Below are positions 52,342 to 59,173 of a DNA stretch of 64,000 bases, piece after piece. Origin of the DNA: CAYIHX01 sp964363305 (lineage in GTDB: Bacteria > Bdellovibrionota > UBA1018); assembly GCA_964363305.1 (NCBI GenBank), contig CAYIHX010000001.1, forward strand, positions 62,001 through 126,000, written 5' to 3'. How positions within the stretch are numbered: the stretch's first letter is position 1; the number at the start of each line of letters is the position of its first letter. The notes under the pieces were generated by a model. The model was not told where the DNA came from. It saw only the letters and a list, made by a program, of their open reading frames with translations, and searched no databases. A program made the position numbers and the translations under genes.

Positions 52342-52434
52342 AATAGAATTCACTGAGTCTAAGAAGATTGGCTCGGCTATTGCAAATCAAATAGAAAAAC
52401 TGGAATGAAATTCAAGATTATCAAGGAGACGTTC

Positions 52435-52905
52435 ATGAAGAGATGGGTCATCGTTTTGGCGGTGGGGAGTGTGTTGTATGGGGTTCAGCCCGTACGAGCT
52501 CAGGTTTCGCCATCGAAGGGAGTTGGGCCGGTTTCCTCCGTCAAGATCGGGGCGCTCGATACGAAGCTGGCAAGCAGTGGGCGTGCTGTTTTTGGGGCGA
52601 AGTGCGCGGCTTGTCACAAGATGGAGGAGCGTTATGTCGGGCCTGCTCTCAAGGGCGTGACTCTTCGACGGACTCCGGAGTGGATCATGAACATGATCTT
52701 GAATCCTGGGCAGATGGTGCAGGAGGATGAGGTCGCCATGGAGCTCCTTGCGGAGTACATGGCTCCGATGGCCTCTCAGAATTTAACCCAAGACGAGGCA
52801 CGGAGCGTGCTGGAGCTGTTCCGTGAGTACGATGCGGGCAAGGCGCCGGTGATCCCGGCCAAAGCGAAGGGCGTAGAGAAAAAAGAAAAGAAGAACGCTG
52901 TATAA
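52435..52905 (+). CDS. Monoheme cytochrome c (likely NosZ electron donor)
   Basis: A 156-residue exported protein. The preferred start ATG 52435 has AAGGAGA 5 bases upstream. It has a signal peptide and a heme-c motif CAACH in AKCAACHKMEERYVGP, with a downstream Met (YMAPMASQNLTQDEA) as a candidate ligand, and a Lys/Glu-rich tail. Cytochromes of this kind are neighbours of clade II nosZ and are presumed to feed it electrons; that is inferred here from position. Confidence 0.85.
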   Translation: MKRWVIVLAVGSVLYGVQPVRAQVSPSKGVGPVSSVKIGALDTKLASSGRAVFGAKCAACHKMEERYVGPALKGVTLRRTPEWIMNMILNPGQMVQEDEVAMELLAEYMAPMASQNLTQDEARSVLELFREYDAGKAPVIPAKAKGVEKKEKKNAV

Positions 52906-52932
52906 ACCAACCGATATCGAAGGAAAAATTTT

Positions 52933-53442
52933 ATGAAGCTGTACGCCGCATTGTTTTGTATGTTTCTCGTCACGCTGAGTACCGCATATGCTGATGGCCA
53001 GACCACGATCAAGGGAGACACCTCTCAAAATACCGTGGTGGCGATTGCGGTGGGCTCAAAAGATCACACGACCTTGGTGACCGCTCTGAAGGCCGGTGAT
53101 CGCGTGGATGTACTGGGCAATCAAGGGCCTTTCACGGTTTTTGCGCCGACGAATGCCGCTTTCGCCAAGCTCCCGCCTGGCACGGTGGAGAATCTCTTGA
53201 AGCCAGCCAGCTTAGTCTCTCTTCAAGATGTTTTGGAGTATCATGTGTTCGTGGGTGTGTTGCAGGTGAAAGATTTGAGGGACGGTCAAAAATTGAACAT
53301 GGTGAATGGGAAGGATGTCGTGGTTCATCTCAAAGGGGGACAGGTCACGATCGGGACCGCGAAGGTTCTGGGTACGGTTCGGGGCTCGAATGGGATCGTC
53401 CATGTGATCGATGGGGTTCTGTTGCCTCCGGCGGATCAATAA
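52933..53442 (+). CDS. Secreted fasciclin-domain protein
   Basis: A 169-residue protein with a signal peptide (residues 1-20) and a single FAS1 domain: TLVTALKAGDRVDVL, GPFTVFAPTNAAFAKLPPGT and the late GIVHVIDGVLLPP. FAS1 domains mediate cell-surface or protein contacts. It follows the nos-linked cytochrome by 27 bases and probably shares its promoter; a link to N2O reduction is unproven. Confidence 0.9.
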   Translation: MKLYAALFCMFLVTLSTAYADGQTTIKGDTSQNTVVAIAVGSKDHTTLVTALKAGDRVDVLGNQGPFTVFAPTNAAFAKLPPGTVENLLKPASLVSLQDVLEYHVFVGVLQVKDLRDGQKLNMVNGKDVVVHLKGGQVTIGTAKVLGTVRGSNGIVHVIDGVLLPPADQ

Positions 53443-53466
53443 CTGCCGGTCGCCCATCGAGAATAA

Positions 53467-53486
53467 ATGTCCCCCAGGTGGGACAT
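53467..53486. promoter_or_regulatory. Inverted repeat between fasciclin and nnrS genes
   Basis: ATGTCCC/GGGACAT, a perfect 7-bp repeat with a 6-base centre, starts 24 bases after the fasciclin stop and lies about 70 bases before nnrS. No T tract follows, so an operator or mRNA end is equally likely. Confidence 0.35.
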
Positions 53487-53555
53487 CGGGGGGGCCGTGT
53501 TTGGCTGCCGTACTGATTGTTCGGCCCTTGTGAGTGGGTACGGAAGTTGCTTCGG

Positions 53556-54683
53556 ATGTTTTTCTCGATGTTGTTTCCCTATCAGGTGCTTTTTCCGATC
53601 GGAGTTCTTTACGGGGTCTATGGGGCTCTCGTGTGGGTTCTCTATTTATTTGGGCTGATTCCGTACCCCGGTGGGCTTCATGCGCATCTGATGGTGGTCG
53701 GTTTTTTGTTCTCGTTTGCTCTTGGCTTTTTGATGACGGCGGTTCCCCGATTTACTGGGACCGATTCAGCGCGCTCCTGGGAGTTGGCAGTCGCCGTGAT
53801 TTTGGCGCTCTCCTCTTTTTTGGGTGTCTACCCCGAGGGCATCGCGTTGGCGGTCTTGGCGTTTCTATTTTTTTTCTCCGGATCGCGTTTTTTGCGCCGA
53901 GCCTACGCGCCACCGATGCATTTTATTTTTGTCCCCTTGGGGTTGCTCCTCGGACTGGCAGGCGTGGTGCTGATGTGGATCGGTGCGGCCCAGGGCAGGG
54001 TGTTTCTCTATCAGGGAACGATGCTGTGCTTTGTGCTCGGAGTGGGAGGAAAACTCGTCAGTATGCTTCTGGGCTGGGGGGCGCAACCTCTCTTGAAGAT
54101 ATCGGTCGTAGGACAGTCCGCACGAAAGGAGCGTTTGCCGCTGAACGTGTGGGGGCCTGCCGCTCTTTTGCTGCTCGGTTTTCTGTTGGAATTTTCGGTT
54201 GCGTTCACAGTGGGGCGCATTCTGCGCGCCCTGGCCGCGTCTTGGGTTGCGTTCGCGGCTTGGCATCTTCACCGGCGTCCTCTGGCCGAGGGACGCTTGG
54301 TTCGCTGGCTTTGGGTTGCAGCGTGGGGTTTGGTTCTCGGGCTTTGGTTCTCTGCGGTGGTTCCCAGTGCCGGTGTGCATGGACTCCATCTGACGTTTAT
54401 CAGTGGTTTTGGATTGATGACCTTGATGATCGCCTCTCGGGTGACCCTGGCTCACGGCGGGCATGATCTTGAGTTTGAGTTGCATTCGAAGACCTTTGCA
54501 TGGGCAGGCGGGATGCTGCTGTTGGCAGCGTTGATGAGAGCCACCGCGCCGCTTGCGTCCTCCTACTTCAGTCATCTGGCTTATGCCGCCGGAGTCTGGA
54601 TGGTAGGGCTTGTTGGTTGGTCGTTGGTTTTCGTTCCGAGAGCTTTTTTTCATGCGGCTTCTCGTTATTGGAGGAATGGATAG
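53556..54683 (+). CDS. nnrS: NnrS family membrane protein
   Basis: About 375 residues with twelve hydrophobic helices. NnrS hallmarks: LFPIGVLYGVYGALVW, GGLHAHLMVVGFLFSFALGF, PRFTGTDS, GLHLTFISGFGLMTLMIASR and ASRVTLAHGGHDL. NnrS binds heme and copper and protects against NO in denitrifiers. ATG 53556 has a GGAAG site upstream; an earlier TTG at 53517 is less likely. The radical SAM gene starts at the base after its stop. Confidence 0.9.
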   Translation: MFFSMLFPYQVLFPIGVLYGVYGALVWVLYLFGLIPYPGGLHAHLMVVGFLFSFALGFLMTAVPRFTGTDSARSWELAVAVILALSSFLGVYPEGIALAVLAFLFFFSGSRFLRRAYAPPMHFIFVPLGLLLGLAGVVLMWIGAAQGRVFLYQGTMLCFVLGVGGKLVSMLLGWGAQPLLKISVVGQSARKERLPLNVWGPAALLLLGFLLEFSVAFTVGRILRALAASWVAFAAWHLHRRPLAEGRLVRWLWVAAWGLVLGLWFSAVVPSAGVHGLHLTFISGFGLMTLMIASRVTLAHGGHDLEFELHSKTFAWAGGMLLLAALMRATAPLASSYFSHLAYAAGVWMVGLVGWSLVFVPRAFFHAASRYWRNG

Positions 54684-55451
54684 ATGGGGCTCGATGGTGC
54701 GTGTCCGACCATTTATGGTCCTGTGGAAAGCCGTCGTCATGGACGATCCCTCGGAATCAACCTGGGGAGTCCGGACAAGAAGGTGTGTACCTGGGGCTGC
54801 GTTTATTGTCAGTGCGGTCATGGTGAGCGGCGGGAGCCAGTGCCCTCAGACGGGGTTCCCTTGGGACAGGACGTGCTCCTTGCCGTGAAGGCGGCGCTTA
54901 GCCAGGTCGGAGCGCTTGATTCCGTGACCTTTGCCGGTAACAGCGAACCGGGCTCGCATCCTGAGTTCCTGGAGATCGTACGGGAGCTTCGAAAATTAAA
55001 ATACGCAATGAGAGCAAAGTGGGTGCTGAACTGTCTGAGTAACGGTTCTGAACTCGACCGGCCTGATGTCGTGAGTGCTTGCGACCTTTTGGATGAGGCT
55101 TGGATCAAACTCGATTGCGGTACTGATGATTTGTTTAAGCGCCTGAGTCATCCCATCGATCAAGTGGGGGGTGTTCAGGAGCATGTTGCCAGAATTCAGC
55201 GGTTGAAGAGCCCGAGAATCCAGTCCCTGTTTTGGACTTCGCCTCAGAAGCCGATCGGGTCGAATTGGACGGTTGAAAATCGAGAGGCACTGATCCCTCT
55301 CTATAAAAAAATTGGGCCGGCGGAGATTCACTTGACCACGGTCAGTCGGGAGCCGGCCTGGAGAGGCGCGGAGCCGGCGCCGCCCGATGAGCTCAATTCC
55401 TATGGCGATCAATTGAGATTGCAGGGTTTCAACGTGAGGGTGTTTCAGTGA
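54684..55451 (+). CDS. Radical SAM protein, COG0731-like
   Basis: A 255-residue protein. TIYGPVESRRHGRSLGINLG followed by CTWGCVYCQCG gives the CxxxCxxC iron-sulfur motif; SVTFAGNSEPGSHPEF follows as the SAM-binding glycine region. This opening matches the family related to the wyosine synthase TYW1, whose bacterial members have unknown substrates. No SPASM or flavodoxin domain is present. It is packed between nnrS (0 bases) and the DUF2249 gene (4-base overlap), which suggests a joint task; the substrate is unknown. Confidence 0.85.
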   Translation: MGLDGACPTIYGPVESRRHGRSLGINLGSPDKKVCTWGCVYCQCGHGERREPVPSDGVPLGQDVLLAVKAALSQVGALDSVTFAGNSEPGSHPEFLEIVRELRKLKYAMRAKWVLNCLSNGSELDRPDVVSACDLLDEAWIKLDCGTDDLFKRLSHPIDQVGGVQEHVARIQRLKSPRIQSLFWTSPQKPIGSNWTVENREALIPLYKKIGPAEIHLTTVSREPAWRGAEPAPPDELNSYGDQLRLQGFNVRVFQ

Positions 55452-55726
55452 CAAGAGTGCTCGATTTAAGGACGATACCGGAAGCTCGGTGGGATGCCAG
55501 CGTGGCGAATCTCCTGGCGGTGCTTCAAGAGGGCGAGAGTTTTACGTTGGTCAGCGGAGTTGATCCGAAACCTCTTTTTGAAAATTTAAAGATCGGAGTA
55601 CCGGCCGGGGTGCAGCTCGATTATTTGGAAGCGGGCCCCCAGAGCTGGCGGGTCCGGGTGACGAAAGTGTCGCGGGGCACCGACGAAAACAGTGGTTGTT
55701 GTGGTGGTGGCTGCGGCGGATCCTGA
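55448..55726 (+). CDS. DUF2249 protein with Cys/Gly-rich tail
   Basis: A 92-residue protein starting with GTG, overlapping the radical SAM gene. The body (RVLDLRTIPEARWDAS, GESFTLVSGVDPKPLF, PQSWRVRVTKV) fits DUF2249, a TusA-like fold common near NO and denitrification genes. It ends in SGCCGGGCGGS, a compact Cys/Gly tail that could bind a metal or be modified. The next gene starts one base after its stop. Confidence 0.82.
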   Translation: MTRVLDLRTIPEARWDASVANLLAVLQEGESFTLVSGVDPKPLFENLKIGVPAGVQLDYLEAGPQSWRVRVTKVSRGTDENSGCCGGGCGGS

Positions 55727-55727
55727 G

Positions 55728-56846
55728 ATGACGGCTCCGGGGTCTCCCCAGCGGTGCGATCATCGCTCGGTTGTTCTTTGGCTGCGCTGCGTGTCGGTGC
55801 TGGTCGTGGGGATGGTCGTAGCGGGCGGGGCGACGCGCCTTGCGGGCGCCGGGTTGTCGATCACGGAGTGGAGGCCAATTACGGGGATCCTCCCACCTCG
55901 AGGAGCGGAGGCTTGGGCTGCTGCGTTCAAGAGTTACCAAGTCATTCCCCAGTTTCGGGTCATCAACCCGCACATGACGTTGCCCCAGTTTCAGACTATT
56001 TATTATTGGGAGTACGCGCACCGGTTGCTTGGACGGTTCCTGGCGCTTGCTTATCTTTTTCCATTCCTGGTGTTTTGGATGCAGGAACGACTCCGAGGCG
56101 GTCTGGCCTGGAGGTTGCTCGCGCCACTCTTCCTCGTGGGCCTACAGGGTTTGCTCGGCTGGTATATGGTCAAGAGTGGGCTATCGGAGCGTACCTCGGT
56201 GAGTCACTATCGTCTCGCGGCGCATCTCAGTTTGGCTCTCTTTTTGCTGAGCTATCTTCACTGGCAGATTTTAAAACTCAGTACTGAAAGCGAGAAGCAG
56301 GCGGCGTCAACCCCGCCGACGCTTGTGACGGTCTTTTTCTCGGTGGTTGCGGTGCAGATCGTCTTCGGGGCATTCGTGGCGGGCACGAAAGCGGGGTACG
56401 GCTACCCGACCTTTCCAACGATGGCCGGATACTGGCTTCATCCTGACGCGTTGAGACTGCATCCCCTCTGGGTCAATTTCTTTGAGAACCCGGCGATGAT
56501 ACAGTGGATCCATCGAATGCTGGCCTGGGTACTCCTGCTAGCCGGCATCGGCGCCTGGAGAGCAGCTATTTTCGAGCGCAGCCCACGGCTTCGAAGGACT
56601 CTCGTCGTTTGGGGGGCGCTGGTCGGGCTGCAGTTTCTCCTCGGCGTGATCACGCTGCTTCTTCACGTACCGCTCGCGCTCGCGCTCCTCCATCAGGTGA
56701 ACGCATGCCTACTTCTCGTGGCCTCGGTCACCCTGCTTTACCTGGTCAGAAGAGATATCCCACGGACGGACGGAAGCGCTCGAAGAACTCCGATAGGGGA
56801 AGTTTTGACGACTCCGCATGAGGGCCTTCCCCTTCGAGGAGACTGA
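55728..56846 (+). CDS. ctaA: Heme A synthase CtaA
   Basis: A 372-residue membrane protein with eight helices that oxidises heme O to heme A. Motifs: VVAGGATRLAGAGLSITEWR, YYWEYAHRLLGRFLA, SVSHYRLAAHLSLAL, IQWIHRMLAWVLLL and LALLHQVNACLLL, which carry the four heme histidines. Heme A is needed for aa3-type oxidases, so a heme-copper oxidase should exist elsewhere. It starts one base after the DUF2249 stop; its last 101 bases overlap the convergent CBS gene. Confidence 0.93.
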   Translation: MTAPGSPQRCDHRSVVLWLRCVSVLVVGMVVAGGATRLAGAGLSITEWRPITGILPPRGAEAWAAAFKSYQVIPQFRVINPHMTLPQFQTIYYWEYAHRLLGRFLALAYLFPFLVFWMQERLRGGLAWRLLAPLFLVGLQGLLGWYMVKSGLSERTSVSHYRLAAHLSLALFLLSYLHWQILKLSTESEKQAASTPPTLVTVFFSVVAVQIVFGAFVAGTKAGYGYPTFPTMAGYWLHPDALRLHPLWVNFFENPAMIQWIHRMLAWVLLLAGIGAWRAAIFERSPRLRRTLVVWGALVGLQFLLGVITLLLHVPLALALLHQVNACLLLVASVTLLYLVRRDIPRTDGSARRTPIGEVLTTPHEGLPLRGD

Positions 56847-57258
56847 TCAGGAAGCGCACGAGGTCATCAGTCGTGATGATCCCGACCGGGCGCGCCTCAG
56901 CCCCGGCTACAACGACGAGCGAGGAAATATGCTCCCGCTGTAATGTACGAGCCACATCAATGAGGGGCGTCTCCTCGCTAATCCCTCGTGCTGGCCAACT
57001 CATGTACTGGGACACCCGATGTCGAGAATCAAACACCACGGTGAACTCATCACCGGTGGCGGGACCGGAAGAGGGCACCATCGCCCTTTTGAGGTCGCGA
57101 TCGCTGAGCATGCCGATGACCCTCCCCTGAGCGTCAGTGACGGGAAGGTGTCGAACATGGCGTTCTCTCATCTTCACGTGAGCTTCCTGGAGTGACGCAT
57201 CATAGTCGATGGTTAGGAGACGTTTATGTCCAAGACTGCCAATAGGCTGAAGGTTCAT
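56746..57258 (-). CDS. Tandem CBS-domain protein
   Basis: A 170-residue protein with two CBS domains: ASLQEAHVKMRERHVRHLPV and GRVIGMLSDRDLKRAM, then DVARTLQREHISSLVVV and RPVGIITTDDLVRFL. CBS pairs bind adenine nucleotides and sense energy state. ATG 57258 has AGGAAA upstream; the 57339 start lacks one. Its 3' end lies over the 3' end of ctaA on the other strand. It is divergent from the UspA gene, with about 197 bases between them. Confidence 0.85.
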   Translation of the reverse strand: MNLQPIGSLGHKRLLTIDYDASLQEAHVKMRERHVRHLPVTDAQGRVIGMLSDRDLKRAMVPSSGPATGDEFTVVFDSRHRVSQYMSWPARGISEETPLIDVARTLQREHISSLVVVAGAEARPVGIITTDDLVRFLISLLEGEGPHAESSKLPLSEFFERFRPSVGYLF

Positions 57259-57455
57259 GATCTGTGGTTTCCTTTCAAGTGGAGGCGAAGCAATTCCAAT
57301 GCCACTGCCGCGGGGCCGTCGAAGAGACCGAGGTGGCACCCGCGACTGATTTTGATTGGGAGATATTGCTCAAGTCTGCGTCAGATTGTCTCGCGAGCTA
57401 CTTACTTGACCTTACAGCCGCTTCGCGCGAATCAATGAGCTAGGAGAAAACTGCG

Positions 57456-58376
57456 ATGACTAAGGTGATTTGGGCGGTTGATGGCGTGGGCAGCAGCAAA
57501 AAATCGCTGGCGGTTGCGATGAAGGGGATTCGCTCTTTTTTCTCGAGGAAAGAAGCTGAAATTATTCCTGTGTACGTGTTGAGTTCGAATCCGCTTGCTC
57601 TGGGGGTTTTGGATGATCAGCTGAAGACCAGTCTCGAAAGCTATCGGGTGGCGGCTGAGAAGGCGCTTTCAAAGACGATGAAGCCGTTTCAGGCTCAGGT
57701 GGGGCAGTCCCGTGTGGTCATTGAGGATGGAAGTTTTTCTCGCCATTCAGTCGATCGGCTTGTTGCGACCGCGCAGGCGGAAGGCGCGAGCATGATTCTG
57801 ATGAGTACGCACGCGGCGGAGGGGTTGGAGCGCCTTTTTCTCGGAAGCTTTGCTGAAACAGCGCTGTTGCGCTCGAAGATTCCGCTCTTTTTCGTGAATC
57901 CTAAAAATCTTCCAGCCCAGAAGGTGAAGACCATTCTGTTTCCGTCGAATCTTTCCTCGTCGAATGAAAAGCACTTCAAGAGGGTCTTGGGTGAAGCGAG
58001 GCGCCTCAAGGCGAAGGTTGTACTCTATCAAAAGCTGGTGTTGCCCGTGCAGCCACTGTTGTCGGCAGGGAGTCTCTTGCTCGGCGGGGTACCGGTGGTG
58101 ATGCCTCTTTTTGCGGAAGAGCAGGCGACGAAGGCTGATCGGCGAGCAACGGCTTGGGTCGAGTTGGGCAAGGCTGATGGCGTGAAGGTTGAGTGGCTGC
58201 TGGATCGAAAGCCTGGGACGATAAAAGAAGGTGTACTTCGTGCGGCGCGCGCTAAAAAAGCGCAGCTCATCGCGATGTGCTCTTCCTCAGGAGTCATCGA
58301 AGCGACGTTGGTGGGCAGCGTCGCGCGACAGGTGGTGCGCGAGGCCCGGTGCCCGGTTTGGGTGGTTCACGCCTGA
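57456..58376 (+). CDS. Tandem universal stress protein (UspA) domains
   Basis: A 306-residue protein with two Usp domains: an N-terminal one (VIWAVDGVGSS, ASMILMSTHAAEGLERLFLG, LRSKIPLFFV) and a C-terminal one (KTILFPSNLSSSNEKHFKRV, QLIAMCSSS, VGSVARQVVREARCPVWVVH). TAGGAGAAA precedes the ATG. Usp proteins help survival under stress or oxygen change; its position beside the denitrification genes is suggestive only. Confidence 0.88.
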   Translation: MTKVIWAVDGVGSSKKSLAVAMKGIRSFFSRKEAEIIPVYVLSSNPLALGVLDDQLKTSLESYRVAAEKALSKTMKPFQAQVGQSRVVIEDGSFSRHSVDRLVATAQAEGASMILMSTHAAEGLERLFLGSFAETALLRSKIPLFFVNPKNLPAQKVKTILFPSNLSSSNEKHFKRVLGEARRLKAKVVLYQKLVLPVQPLLSAGSLLLGGVPVVMPLFAEEQATKADRRATAWVELGKADGVKVEWLLDRKPGTIKEGVLRAARAKKAQLIAMCSSSGVIEATLVGSVARQVVREARCPVWVVHA

Positions 58377-58381
58377 CGGGG

Positions 58382-59101
58382 GTGACGAAGTATCCGGTTC
58401 CCGGTCCGATGGGCGGGCGACTCATTCGTGCGGTCATTTCTTCACTGCGAAGGGACTGCGGGCTGGTTTTGCCGATAGATTCGGATATCCTTATCGCGGT
58501 TTCGGGCGGCAGCGACTCGGTGGCTTTGGCGCATCTTCTGATTCGGTATGGGCGTCGAGTGGTGTCACCGGACCGGATTTCCATCCTGCATTTGAATCAT
58601 GGGTGGCGAGGGGAAGAGTCGGACGGCGACGAGCTTTGGGTCAAGAAGCTGGGAGCCAGCTGGGGCATTTCGGTGAAAGGTGTTCGTCTACTCGATCCAA
58701 AAACCCGCCCAGCTCGTGTCTCTCCGGAGGAGTACGCCCGCGCGCTGAGAAAGAGCGAGTATGCTCGCCATCGGGCGCAAGGGGGCTGGGTGCTGACCGC
58801 TCATCATGCGGATGATTTGGCAGAGACATTGATTTGGCGGTTTTTGACCGGTGGATTTCCAAACCAGGCACGCGGGATTCTTCCGGTGACCCAGGACGGA
58901 GAGTTGCGACCTCTTTTACGGGTTTCTAAGGAGGATTTGCGCGCTTTTCTTCGTGAGGAGGGGGTTCTCTGGCGAGAAGATCGCAGTAATGCAGAGGGGC
59001 ACCTCCTGCGTAGTCAGATGCGTCACGAGCTGATGCCAGTCATCGAGCGGCTTTTTCCTGGATACCGGCGTCATCTGATCCGATTGGCAAAAAAGACCTG
59101 A
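58382..59101 (+). CDS. tilS: tRNA(Ile)-lysidine synthase, short form
   Basis: Converts C34 to lysidine in tRNA-Ile so that it reads AUA. A 239-residue protein with the PP-loop VSGGSDSVALAHLL, LHLNHGWRGEESD, AEYA-like EEYARALRKSEYARH and LTAHHADDLAETLIWRFLTG. It stops right after the N-terminal catalytic domain; E. coli TilS has 432 residues with two extra domains. The start is GTG 58382 (6 bases after the UspA stop) or ATG 58409. It precedes ftsH, a common arrangement. Confidence 0.9.
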   Translation: MTKYPVPGPMGGRLIRAVISSLRRDCGLVLPIDSDILIAVSGGSDSVALAHLLIRYGRRVVSPDRISILHLNHGWRGEESDGDELWVKKLGASWGISVKGVRLLDPKTRPARVSPEEYARALRKSEYARHRAQGGWVLTAHHADDLAETLIWRFLTGGFPNQARGILPVTQDGELRPLLRVSKEDLRAFLREEGVLWREDRSNAEGHLLRSQMRHELMPVIERLFPGYRRHLIRLAKKT

Positions 59102-59173
59102 AGGGGAACTCCCTGCTTTTTTGATGTTTTTTTCCGTGCGTGCTAACTTCAAAACGGGAATGGTGGGAGTCAA

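Noticed and set aside
52183..52353. N-terminal extension of nosZ
   Set aside because: It would put 57 residues in front of the Sec signal. ATG 52182 has a good ribosome-binding site.
53467..53658. Cys-rich small frame (63 codons) before nnrS
   Set aside because: It looks like an out-of-frame reading of the nnrS start; cysteines come from TGT/TGC in a T-rich hydrophobic coding region.
57259..57455. FNR box between the CBS and UspA genes
   Set aside because: TTGAT and TCAA half-sites occur but not with the required six-base spacing.
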